A DNA stretch of 64,000 nt from Tolumonas auensis DSM 9187 (lineage in GTDB: Bacteria > Pseudomonadota > Gammaproteobacteria > Enterobacterales > Aeromonadaceae). The stretch lies in assembly GCF_000023065.1 (NCBI RefSeq), contig NC_012691.1, positions 3,319,501 to 3,383,500 on the forward strand, written 5' to 3'. The translations under genes were made by a program, and so were the position numbers. The notes beneath the pieces were generated by a model. It was given only the letters and a program-made list of their open reading frames with translations. It was not told the origin of the DNA and ran no database searches. Below are positions 46,378 to 54,357 of the stretch, one piece after another. The first letter of the stretch is position 1; every line of letters begins with the position of its first letter.

Positions 46378-46443
46378 GTAACTCGGTTTTGGGCGATTGT
46401 TTAGTTTGGCGACGATATGATCGCATAACTAAAACCGAGTTAC
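46378..46443. repeat. 13-bp inverted repeat inside the IS630 promoter region
   Basis: GTAACTCGGTTTT (46378-46390) is perfectly repeated in inverse as AAAACCGAGTTAC (46431-46443) around a 40-base spacer directly upstream of the transposase. It could be a transposase-binding or autoregulatory site. Confidence 0.6.
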
Positions 46444-46480
46444 TCCCACCAAGTGATCTACATTTCGGAACAGTTATTTA

Positions 46481-46578
46481 GTCGCTGCAGTTTCACCGCA
46501 CCACTGATAATAGGTCGTGGTGGATTGGCTATTTCCAGCACTGTCTTTGACGGTTTCAGTATCAAAGACAGTGTCAGC
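46481..46578 (-). pseudogene. Rhs core remnant cut by IS630
   Basis: On the minus strand the frame reads DTETVKDSAGNSQSTTTYYQ followed by WCGE, matching the Rhs core of the neighbouring genes (TETIKDRAGNSQSTTIYYQW). It ends at the IS630 right end. It is the tail of a further Rhs copy otherwise lost. Confidence 0.75.
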
Positions 46579-46623
46579 TTTTCACCAGCCCTACCGGATT
46601 AACTCTGATAATAATTATCCGAA

Positions 46624-46896
46624 TTAATATTTAGGACATACAGTTTTTATACCTATCCCATCTTTAAATGCATAAAATTCTATACAATTTTTATCATTAA
46701 TTTTCACGGTTCTTTTTCCGATATCACTTGATTCAATTAACTCAAAGAATGATGTTTCTCCATTTTGGTTCCAATCCATATTCTTCCATGAATAATTTTT
46801 ACTGAAAGCAAAATACAATCTGCAAAAAATATAAATGAATACCAATAAACCGAGTACAGTTAATATCAAAAAAGTAGTTTTTTTTAACGAGCCCAT
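46624..46896 (-). CDS. Small membrane protein with EF-hand-like loop, candidate immunity protein
   Basis: The 90-residue protein has a membrane segment (residues 8-30) and a DWNQNGETSFFELIESSDIG segment that looks like one EF-hand calcium loop. Similar EF-hand-like proteins are found directly behind rhs toxin genes in enterobacteria, as I recall. Its ATG overlaps the end of the Rhs toxin tip by 13 bases. It is the probable immunity partner of that tip; it does not resemble the other two immunity candidates of the locus. Confidence 0.65.
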   Translation of the reverse strand: MGSLKKTTFLILTVLGLLVFIYIFCRLYFAFSKNYSWKNMDWNQNGETSFFELIESSDIGKRTVKINDKNCIEFYAFKDGIGIKTVCPKY

Positions 46897-47945
46897 GGTG
46901 CACTTGATCCATTAGAAGGTGAAGTAGCTAAATGAACTGTACTACTATCAGAATAAGCTCCCTGATCTAACAGGCTCATTCCAACATTTGCAGGAAACAT
47001 TTGATCACCTGAATCAATTCCTGACTCTTTTAGGCAATCTTGTATTGGTGAGCCACAGTTATTCGATATTGGATCGTAACTACCGCGATCTTTTTTCATG
47101 CATGCTTCAACCTTTTTCTCCTGATCTGAAGTTAATGGAATCAGGACTCCCAGACCATCTCTAAAATTGTTTTTAGCATAATAATCAGAAGCTTTACCAG
47201 TCCACATTCCATCGCGTCCAAACGAATAAACCGTGCCATTTATATCTGTGGAAACATGACCAAACGATGATCCACTCCAGCCAACAGGATGCCAAATTGT
47301 GACCTCTGTGCGTAAACCCAAAGGATCGATAAAATTAACAGAAGCATTCCCCACATACCCATAAACATTCAGCCCGCCGTTTTCTCCAATCGGGTCTCGG
47401 CTTAACCAGCGGCCGGTTTGTGGGTTATAGGCGCGATACAGCGTCAGATTCAGACCCGTCGGTTCATGGCGGAACATACCGGCATAACCAAAGCGTGGCT
47501 GAATACCTGTCGCCAGTTCGCGTTTACCATAGGCATCATAGCGCGACTCGCCCAGTAAGGAACCATTCACATTCACGACCTGCATCACACTGCCAAGTTT
47601 ATCAGTGGCGTAGTAGCGGTTCTTGCCGTTAATTTGTTCGCCCTGCGGATAATAACGTTCCGTGACGGCGCCGCTGCTGTTGAGTGCCATGCAAAGTTTA
47701 TCGCCACACCACTGGTAATAAATAGTGGTTGATTGACTGTTACCGGCACTGTCTTTGACGGTTTCTATGTCACTGATACGGCGGGATAACCCGTCATAGG
47801 TAAACGCACTGACAGCCCCGATGGTTTTGTTCGTCGCGCTCAGCAGACGGTTTTCCGCATCCCAGGTGTAGGTGAAACGACCATCATCCAGCAGGTTGCC
47901 GTTAGATGTAGCTCTGGTTGTTTTCAGTGACAACCGGATTGGCAT
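46884..47945 (-). CDS. Orphan Rhs C-terminal tip with His/Cys hydrolase-like toxin domain (tip A)
   Basis: The frame covers the last ~200 residues of an Rhs core (YAGMFRHEPTGLNLTLYRAY, SRDPIGENGGLNVYGYVGN, FIDPLGL) and a ~140-residue toxin domain with SFGHVSTDINGTVYSFG and YDPISNNCGSPIQDCL. The GHVS His and NNC Cys pattern suggests a papain/NlpC-type hydrolase; this is inference. Rhs homology extends upstream to about 47960, but an 8-base deletion near 47901-47908 breaks the frame, so the ATG at 47945 is fortuitous. It looks like a displaced tip that needs recombination with a full Rhs core to be used. Confidence 0.75.
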   Translation of the reverse strand: MPIRLSLKTTRATSNGNLLDDGRFTYTWDAENRLLSATNKTIGAVSAFTYDGLSRRISDIETVKDSAGNSQSTTIYYQWCGDKLCMALNSSGAVTERYYPQGEQINGKNRYYATDKLGSVMQVVNVNGSLLGESRYDAYGKRELATGIQPRFGYAGMFRHEPTGLNLTLYRAYNPQTGRWLSRDPIGENGGLNVYGYVGNASVNFIDPLGLRTEVTIWHPVGWSGSSFGHVSTDINGTVYSFGRDGMWTGKASDYYAKNNFRDGLGVLIPLTSDQEKKVEACMKKDRGSYDPISNNCGSPIQDCLKESGIDSGDQMFPANVGMSLLDQGAYSDSSTVHLATSPSNGSSAPWAR

Positions 47946-48097
47946 CCTTTGGTGGTAAAGGTGTGAAAGCTTTCATTACTGACATGTGCAATCACTGTTC
48001 ATAGCCGCACCCGCAGATCCGGTTTTATCTGAACGAAGGGCCGCATTAGCGACCCTTCTGGGTACCTCATACTGGTTCGAGCGGGTCAAACGCCCTG

Positions 48098-48475
48098 TTA
48101 TTTTAAGCCAAATTGACCGATGAGCCTCCAGCAAGTCAAATTTCGTATAAATTTATCCTTTGAGAAAATGAAAGAAGGAAACATCCAGTCGTTGATATAA
48201 AACTGTCTTGTTTCAAATGCATAACCAGTGATGCCATCATTTGTTTTGACGAGCATATAGGCGTCATCTTTGTCGAAAAAACATTTTTCCACGACTAGGG
48301 AATCCGCTTTTTTCATCTTGGCTACTATTGGCGATTTATCTAACGGCAAATCATTTCTCTGATAGACAATCAATCTCTCTGATGTTGTGAAATGCCAGTT
48401 GCTCCCCAATATATATTCAAGGAATAAGACTAGGATAATTATCAATCCGATAAAAACGGTCGTTTTTTTCCTCAT
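48098..48475 (-). CDS. Candidate Rhs immunity protein B
   Basis: The 125-residue protein has an N-terminal membrane segment (about residues 6-24) and a small extracytoplasmic domain with CFFDKDDAYMLVKTNDGITG and FYINDW. Its ATG overlaps the stop of the Rhs gene by four bases. It is clearly similar to the gene at 51579 (shared GY-xx-xxFYxI-xxW pattern and end). Paired position and membrane anchoring support immunity to a periplasmic toxin. Confidence 0.7.
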   Translation of the reverse strand: MRKKTTVFIGLIIILVLFLEYILGSNWHFTTSERLIVYQRNDLPLDKSPIVAKMKKADSLVVEKCFFDKDDAYMLVKTNDGITGYAFETRQFYINDWMFPSFIFSKDKFIRNLTCWRLIGQFGLK

Positions 48476-50850
48476 TCTTTTTTGCCCGAATAAAGTTTAA
48501 CACGATCTACTACATTCGCATCCAAAAGGCTCTGCATAACACCATTAGGTGTAACGGAAAGTTGGAAATTAACGCCTACCCTCCAAAGACAGGCTTGGGC
48601 TCTTGTAGTGCAATTGTTGAACAGTTTATCGTATTCTTGGTGGCTTTGTTTTTCTTGATACATACATTGATCAAACTGCTTATCTTGAGTAGGAGTAAGT
48701 CCAATCTCTAGTCCCCAACCAGTACGACCATTCTTAATGGTTTGTCTATTTATATACTTATCCTTGGTTGGAAAGGTTGTATCCCAACCATTTGGTCCAA
48801 AAGAGTTATTTGTTCCATCACCGCTAACAGAAGATACATGACCAAACCATGAACCAGGATCATGTAGCATTGGGCTCCAAACAATGATCTCCCGATTTAA
48901 TCCCGTCTCGTCACTATAACCAATCGGATCACCCCCCACATACCCATAAATATTCAGTCCGCCGTTTTCCCCAATCGGGTCACGGCTTAACCAGCGGCTG
49001 GTTTGTGGATTATAGGCCCGATACAGCATCAGGTTCAGACCGGTTGGTTCATGACGGAACATACCGGCATAACCAAAGCGTGGCTGAATACCTGTCGCCA
49101 GCTCACGTTTGCCATAGGCATCATAGCGCGACTCGCCCAGTAAGGAACCATTCGCATTCACGACCTGCATCACACTGCCGAGTTTATCAGTGGCGTAATA
49201 GCGATTTTGCCCGTTGATTTGCTCACCCTGCACATAATAGCGTTCGATGACTGCGCCGGTGCTGTCCATCGCCATGCAAAGTTTATCGCCACACCACTGG
49301 TAATAAATAGTGGTTGATTGACTGTTACCGGCACGGTCTTTGATGGTTTCGGTGTTACTGATACGATGGGACAATCCGTCATAGGTAAACGAACTGACTG
49401 CACCGCTGGTTTTGTTGGTCGCACTCAGCAGACGGTTTTCCGCATCCCAGGTGTAGGTGAAACGACCATCATCCAGCAGGTTGCCGTTGGCATCATAACT
49501 GTAGCTCTGGTTGTTTTCGGTCACCACCTGATTGGCATCATTTGCCGTAAAGGTGGTCTGTCTACGCCCTTTGGTGATGCTGAGAATATTATCGGCATCA
49601 TCATAGTCAAAGGTGGTTTTACCGAACGGTGGTTTACTCCAGAAGCCATGGTCATTATGCCCCCGGTCTCCCAGCCATTTACCCTGCTTCACCGATGTTA
49701 AACGGTCGGCATTGTCATACTCATAATGGTCGTGCTGACCCTGTGGCCAGTCGTGACGCCGCAGCAGACGGCCCTCTTCATCGTGGAAGGTGAAGATGGA
49801 TTTTGCACCGATGAGTTTCCGCGGGTGAGTGATGGCCAGCAGCTGACGGTCGAGCTGATTGCCGCCATACACATAGTCAGTGCGCCATGGTGAGTGCTGC
49901 AAGGCTTCACTGCGCACCTGAGCGGTATCACCCAGATAGGCATAGTCAAAGACACCCAGCGCGTTGGTCAGCTGCGCGACACGGCCTAAGCTATCGTATT
50001 GCCAGGCATCGGTATTATCACCGGTGGTACGGTTAAGCACGCGTCCTGCCGCATCGTAGCTATAAGTGACGGGCTGCTGTTTACCTGCCGGTGTCTCTTT
50101 TACCAGATGCAAAGCACCGGCTGCGCCAATATCGCCGTAGGCATAGGTGGTTTTGCCGGTGCCATCGGTCATGCTGGTTAACAACGGGAAGGAGCTGTCA
50201 TAGCTGAATGATACCGCCAATGTGGCATTTTGAGCATTGCTGTAGCTGATGGCCGCAATTTTGTCATCGGCGGTATAGTTCAGGTTTTTGACCTGACCGA
50301 GCGGGTCGGTCTGACTGATCAGACGACTGCTGTTGTCGTAATCAAAACTGGTGGCAGATCCATCCGGCAGGGATTTACGGGTTACGCGGCCTTCAATATC
50401 GCGGGTCCACGAGGTGGCGCGACCCATGGCATCCGTCAGGGTTTTCAGACGGCCGTTTTCATAATAACCATACTGAACGGCACGTCCCATCGGATCAGTT
50501 TCTGATACCAGACGGCCCAGTTCGTCATAGTCATATTGGGTTGTACGGCCTAAACGATCCTGCGCACTGCTGACATTGAGTTTATCCCAGGTGTAAGTAC
50601 GGGCAGTACCATCAGGGTAGGTGGTCTTTGCCAGACGATCCAGCTTGTCATATTCATAACTGACGGTATACCCCAGTGCATCTGTGGTGGTTGCCACACG
50701 ACCAACATCATCGTAAGTGTATTGCGTGGCCACTTTACCTTTCGGGTTGATGACGTTGATCGGGTGACCACTTTCATCATAGGTATAACGGGTAGTTTCA
50801 CTTAACGGATTAGTCACACTGGTGAGCTGGCCGTTATCGTTATAGGTCAT
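48472..50850 (-). CDS. Rhs/YD-repeat protein with C-terminal toxin (tip B), downstream of a nonsense codon
   Basis: The frame gives 792 residues: about 640 of YD repeats (YDELGRLVSETDPMGRAVQY and many similar), the conserved core end (SRDPIGENGGLNIYGYVGG, YSDETGLN) and a ~140-residue toxin domain with SWFGHVSSVSGDGTNNSFG and LFNNCTTRAQACL. The domain is homologous to tip A. Translation upstream continues in the same frame across a single TGA at 50905-50907 into the fragment ending 51408. The ATG at 50850 is therefore likely not the native start. Rhs proteins form a shell around the toxin and deliver it by T6SS or contact-dependent routes. Confidence 0.8.
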   Translation of the reverse strand: MTYNDNGQLTSVTNPLSETTRYTYDESGHPINVINPKGKVATQYTYDDVGRVATTTDALGYTVSYEYDKLDRLAKTTYPDGTARTYTWDKLNVSSAQDRLGRTTQYDYDELGRLVSETDPMGRAVQYGYYENGRLKTLTDAMGRATSWTRDIEGRVTRKSLPDGSATSFDYDNSSRLISQTDPLGQVKNLNYTADDKIAAISYSNAQNATLAVSFSYDSSFPLLTSMTDGTGKTTYAYGDIGAAGALHLVKETPAGKQQPVTYSYDAAGRVLNRTTGDNTDAWQYDSLGRVAQLTNALGVFDYAYLGDTAQVRSEALQHSPWRTDYVYGGNQLDRQLLAITHPRKLIGAKSIFTFHDEEGRLLRRHDWPQGQHDHYEYDNADRLTSVKQGKWLGDRGHNDHGFWSKPPFGKTTFDYDDADNILSITKGRRQTTFTANDANQVVTENNQSYSYDANGNLLDDGRFTYTWDAENRLLSATNKTSGAVSSFTYDGLSHRISNTETIKDRAGNSQSTTIYYQWCGDKLCMAMDSTGAVIERYYVQGEQINGQNRYYATDKLGSVMQVVNANGSLLGESRYDAYGKRELATGIQPRFGYAGMFRHEPTGLNLMLYRAYNPQTSRWLSRDPIGENGGLNIYGYVGGDPIGYSDETGLNREIIVWSPMLHDPGSWFGHVSSVSGDGTNNSFGPNGWDTTFPTKDKYINRQTIKNGRTGWGLEIGLTPTQDKQFDQCMYQEKQSHQEYDKLFNNCTTRAQACLWRVGVNFQLSVTPNGVMQSLLDANVVDRVKLYSGKKE

Positions 50851-50904
50851 GGTAGTCGTCTGACCTGCCGCATTGGTATAGGTCAGCGGGAGATGCTGTT
50901 CATT

Positions 50905-51408
50905 TCAGGTGTAAGCCGCGATCTGTTTACCACCCTGAGAAACAGCTGTTAAATCCTGCTGGTTATCGGCATAGGTCATGGTAGTAACACGCCCGACAGG
51001 ATCGGTGTATCGCGTCACTTTACCAATGCTGTTGTAACTGATTTTGGTCAGTTGTGTACGTCCATCATCCAGCACTCGGCCAATAATTGATGGTTTATCT
51101 AAAGCACCGGTTGCACCACCCCAGCCCTGATTGGGATAGTTAAACCAAATCCGGTTTTCCAGCGGATATTTGATACTTTCATGAACCGCCGCGGTCACAC
51201 TGGTGTTGTGTGTATCGTGCAGCCAGTGATGAATCAGCGCCTTGGTATAATCACCGGCGCCTTCTTTCATGGCCGTTTTATCCCAGTAATAGGTGTTTCG
51301 GCCATTGATATAACTGTTAAACAGGCTCATGCCAGTAATAGTGCTAAATGCAGCACTAAGACCCAGACGAGAAAGCACTAAATCCGACACGGCATTAGGC
51401 ACGTTCAT
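50905..51408 (-). pseudogene. N-terminal fragment of the Rhs protein, cut by an in-frame TGA
   Basis: The 167-residue frame contains KYPLENRIWFNYPNQGWGG, RVLDDGRTQLTKISYNS and TDPVGRVTTMTY, the usual early Rhs repeats, and ends at TGA (50905-50907). The next codons read NEQHLPLTYTNAAGQTTTMT in frame with the gene below. Related repeats usually have a Trp before N-x-QHLPL, so TGG to TGA is the simplest explanation. The first ~45 residues do not look like a normal Rhs N-terminus, so the gene may already have been 5'-truncated. Confidence 0.75.
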
Positions 51409-51532
51409 TTATTTACAACATGCTGTCACAAATTCGTCGCTGTTAGGTTACTGTTTTTATTGGTTTTTTCTGCAAGATGATAATCTTGCGTGGGGTGTGC
51501 AGTTTTGATGAAGAGGGAGAGTCTTATTTAAC

Positions 51533-51573
51533 AGGGTGACCTTCTTGTCTTGGGAAGGCTTGGAGATCACCCT
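51533..51573 (-). terminator. Hairpin downstream of immunity gene C
   Basis: AGGGTGA (51533-51539) pairs with TCACCCT (51567-51573), with CCTTC/GGAAGG inside. It lies just past the stop of the 51579 gene. T residues after the stem on the minus strand are few. Confidence 0.4.
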
Positions 51574-51578
51574 ATGAA

Positions 51579-51956
51579 TTAATTTGAAAATCTAGAAACC
51601 ATAATTAAACACTGAATATTTGCTAATGGCTCTTTAAAAAAGTACTTGGCTTTATCTAATGTGATTGTCCAATTTTTTATGGAATAAAAGTTAAAGTCAT
51701 ATATATATCCGTAGTTTTTCTGATTTCTTACATAAAAATACATATCTGTTTTGTCGTCAAAACAACCAAATACATTGACTACAACACCTTTGTCTAAGGC
51801 GGCAATTTTCACCATTTTATCAAATGGCTCGTTTTCAGCTGATTGATACATATTTGTTTTTTTTGTAATTTCAATATCATATCCCGTTATTGAAAAAACA
51901 CAGATAAGTACAATAAAGAAAAAGAATATTATTAATTTCTTCATTTTTTTGTCCAT
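51579..51956 (-). CDS. Candidate Rhs immunity protein C, paralog of B
   Basis: The 125-residue (or 121 from ATG 51944) protein has a membrane segment at the N-terminus and a small domain with FGCFDDKTDMYFYVRNQKNY followed by GYIYDFNFYSIKNW. It is homologous to the gene at 48098 along its length. Its AT content is high. It directly follows a remnant of a third toxin tip, so it is probably an orphaned immunity gene that may still protect against related toxins. Confidence 0.7.
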   Translation of the reverse strand: MDKKMKKLIIFFFFIVLICVFSITGYDIEITKKTNMYQSAENEPFDKMVKIAALDKGVVVNVFGCFDDKTDMYFYVRNQKNYGYIYDFNFYSIKNWTITLDKAKYFFKEPLANIQCLIMVSRFSN

Positions 51957-52056
51957 ACCAATTAAATGACTCGACAGATCCGCTATTTATTAACTCTTGC
52001 TGAAAAGAACCTGGCATCACGGATGGATATATATTAACACCTGCATTCCATCCGTA
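51944..52056 (-). pseudogene. C-terminal remnant of a third Rhs toxin (tip C)
   Basis: In a frame different from the overlapping N-terminal Rhs fragment, the minus strand reads IYGWNAGVNIYPSVMPGSFQ and on to ELINSGSVESFNWYGQKN. This lines up with the end of toxin B (GVNFQLSVTPNGVMQSLL and so on). The frame runs into a seven-A tract at the start of immunity gene C, where one more A would give a stop overlapping its ATG. Only the last ~35 residues survive. Confidence 0.7.
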
Positions 52057-53408
52057 GATTCAGCCGTGAATTCACCGCTACTGCGGTTATAACTCCGTTC
52101 TGTGCGGGAACCGCCGCCGGTCAGCATGACTTTTACGCTATTGCCGATGCTGTTAGGGTTATCCTGCACCCAACCCAGCCAGTTGTGGCTCCACTTCTGG
52201 CCCAGGTTGGAAAAGGTGAAAGTGGCAGGTTGCGTTGCTTCCAGTTGGTTGTAAGTCAACGTGAAATTTACATCAGGGCCAACACTCGCTTTGTAGCCAA
52301 CTGGTGTGTCGGTAATGTTCAGACTAACCAGCATGGAGGTGACAGCATAATGAGGCATACCTTTAGAGCTGCCGGAACCATCACATGAATCATTACAGTC
52401 TTTAGTGTCTGACGCCGAGGTCGCGGTGCTATCACTGCTTCCCGTATATCCTGCACCACGGATCGTTTTTGCAGCAGTCGGATCAACTAACTTACCAGTA
52501 CCGGATAGTTTTTTATCAACCAGATAATTACCGCTGGATTCACGCAGAATGCTGGCGGCCGTCATTTCATTATTCTGGCCTGATATCGGGTCAGCAATGG
52601 TGTAATGGTCGCCATTTTTAGCCAGTATCGCTGCAAAATGGCCTGACTTCCAATGCACCACAGACGGAACCGGGATCTGATCGTTTGTATTAATGACGCT
52701 GGCCTGCAAACCATGTTTATGGGCGATGCTTTGCAGCTCAGCCAGAGAAAAACCGTCTTTCGGCGCGGGCAGGAGTAGAGGCTGCTGACTGCCGGATAAT
52801 CCACTCTGCCGCAGAAGTTCAGTCAGGGCCACAGAACCACAACGGAATGACTCCTGAGGATTATTCTGCATTTCCCACAGACCGCTTTTAGCCTGTGCAA
52901 TGACAGCATCTGCAATACCAGACTGATGAGAGACCGTTTGTTTTAATAAAGCTTCAACTTGTTTCTGATGACCTAGCTGGGTATGCAATGACAGACGAGC
53001 CGCGTAAATACGATCGCTAAGCACAGCCATATCATGATTTTCTAATACCGAAATACCGGTTGATGCTTTGTCATATGCCTGCAAAGCATCGGAATAACGA
53101 CCTGCTTGCTGATAGATCAAGCCCAGGTTCAGCCAGAGGGAATTGGCCCAGGCAGAATGAGGATGAGAGTTCAGAAAACCCTCAATTGCTTTTGTCTGCA
53201 GTGGGTCATGTGCCGTTTTATATTGCTGCAATGCAGCTGACAGATCTGTCAGTTCAGAAGAAATAACAGAACCATTTGCCAGCAGTTGCTCAGGAAACAG
53301 GTTATAAAAGGAGGGCTCAGAATATCCTGTTGAATTTTGTGCGAGCGCACCTGTCGGAAGTCCGCTGGCCAGTATCGCGGCCAGCAGCCAGTGATGTTTG
53401 ATCCGCAT
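52017..53408 (-). CDS. N-terminal fragment of a secreted TPR/C39-like Rhs protein
   Basis: The 463-residue product has a signal peptide (LLAAILASGLPTGALAQ), tetratricopeptide-like helices (~60-190), a C39-peptidase-like domain (SFRCGSVALTELLRQSG with a Cys, SVVHWKSGHFAAILAK with a His, YTIADPISG) and then the opening of an Rhs repeat region (FSNLGQKWSHNWLGWVQDNP). Full-length relatives continue for more than a thousand residues. Here the frame stops within ten residues of a junction with toxin-tip sequence, so the Rhs core was deleted. The product may be secreted but is unlikely to work as a toxin carrier. Confidence 0.75.
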   Translation of the reverse strand: MRIKHHWLLAAILASGLPTGALAQNSTGYSEPSFYNLFPEQLLANGSVISSELTDLSAALQQYKTAHDPLQTKAIEGFLNSHPHSAWANSLWLNLGLIYQQAGRYSDALQAYDKASTGISVLENHDMAVLSDRIYAARLSLHTQLGHQKQVEALLKQTVSHQSGIADAVIAQAKSGLWEMQNNPQESFRCGSVALTELLRQSGLSGSQQPLLLPAPKDGFSLAELQSIAHKHGLQASVINTNDQIPVPSVVHWKSGHFAAILAKNGDHYTIADPISGQNNEMTAASILRESSGNYLVDKKLSGTGKLVDPTAAKTIRGAGYTGSSDSTATSASDTKDCNDSCDGSGSSKGMPHYAVTSMLVSLNITDTPVGYKASVGPDVNFTLTYNQLEATQPATFTFSNLGQKWSHNWLGWVQDNPNSIGNSVKVMLTGGGSRTERSYNRSSGEFTAESTDGMQVLIYIHP

Positions 53409-53618
53409 GCTCTATCCTTATTGTTTTGTTTTAAAAATAACGTTGTCATTTGAGACAACTGCGGAGTTTACAATAAGGATTCAATAGAGTCAAATCTCTT
53501 GCTTTTTTACCTCCTTATATTTTTAGTTTCATATGAACCCTTTATTCGATACCCTATTGAGGATGCCCTTACAGAGGGCCCATTCATTTCAGGTATTCAC
53601 TTTTACGATAAAAATAAT

Positions 53619-54356
53619 ATGACAATGACACGGTATGGTTTGCTGCTGGCAGGGCTTAGCTGCATTAGTTTATCCGGGTGCGGCGATAATGCTGCGAAAC
53701 CCCAAATCGAAAGAAACGACACAGGGATCACCTCCTGCGCTGATAATCAGCACACCCGGTTACAGTGCCCGGTGACCGGTTTCCCAGGGCAGCATGAAAG
53801 CGGACGTGATATGACGGATGCGAATGACAATGACGGACATGCAGGCTTTAGTTTCACCAAATTGGATAAAGATGGGCATGACTTATCCTCAGACGCCAAA
53901 GAGTGGTCATGTGTGCGGGACAATGTCACAGGGCTTATCTGGGAAATAAAAACAACGTCAGGTCTTCAGAATAAAGACTCCACATATACCTGGTATCAGG
54001 AAAATCAGAAAATCAATGCCGGTTTTGTCGGCATAAAAAATGGTGGTCACTGCGAAGGTAGTGACTGTGATACCTCCGGTTATGTTTCAGCCCTTAATCA
54101 ACAAGGTCTTTGTGACTACCATGACTGGCGGATGCCAAATGTGGATGAACTGAGCAGTATTACAAACCTGAATGAATCAGCACCGGCTATCGATACCCGG
54201 TATTTTCCGGAAACAGTGGCCGCTGCGTACTGGACGTCAGTGCCTGTTGCGACACTGCCTGCCAATGCATGGGATGTTTATTTCAAAGGCGGTGGGAGCG
54301 ACTGGGATAATAAACAAAATTTACTACATGTCCGTTTAGTCAGGGAAAGAAAATAG
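53619..54356 (+). CDS. DUF1566 lipoprotein
   Basis: Starting at ATG 53619 the product has 245 residues with a lipoprotein signal (GLLLAGLSCISLSGC). The mature part contains a Lcl/DUF1566 domain: GLIWEIKTTSGL, NQQGLCDYHDWRMPNVDELS and YWTSVPV, ending in VRLVRERK. DUF1566 is a C-type-lectin-like domain found in secreted and surface proteins. There are many Cys. The function is unknown. It is followed after one base by a second DUF1566 gene. Confidence 0.75.
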   Translation: MTMTRYGLLLAGLSCISLSGCGDNAAKPQIERNDTGITSCADNQHTRLQCPVTGFPGQHESGRDMTDANDNDGHAGFSFTKLDKDGHDLSSDAKEWSCVRDNVTGLIWEIKTTSGLQNKDSTYTWYQENQKINAGFVGIKNGGHCEGSDCDTSGYVSALNQQGLCDYHDWRMPNVDELSSITNLNESAPAIDTRYFPETVAAAYWTSVPVATLPANAWDVYFKGGGSDWDNKQNLLHVRLVRERK

Positions 54357-54357
54357 C

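Larger units (their letters stand above)
45328..46478 (-). mobile_element. IS630-family insertion sequence, complete
   Basis: The ends carry imperfect inverted repeats: AATAACTGATCC at the left and the complement of GGAACAGTTATT at the right (one mismatch in 12). TA dinucleotides flank both ends (45326-45327 and 46479-46480), the target duplication typical of IS630/Tc1. The length is about 1.15 kb with one intact transposase. It separates the tkt side from Rhs remnants. Confidence 0.85.

Noticed and set aside
48472-51408. Functional full-length Rhs toxin
   Set aside because: The in-frame TGA at 50905 and the lack of a typical Rhs N-terminus before it argue against a working full-length protein as written.
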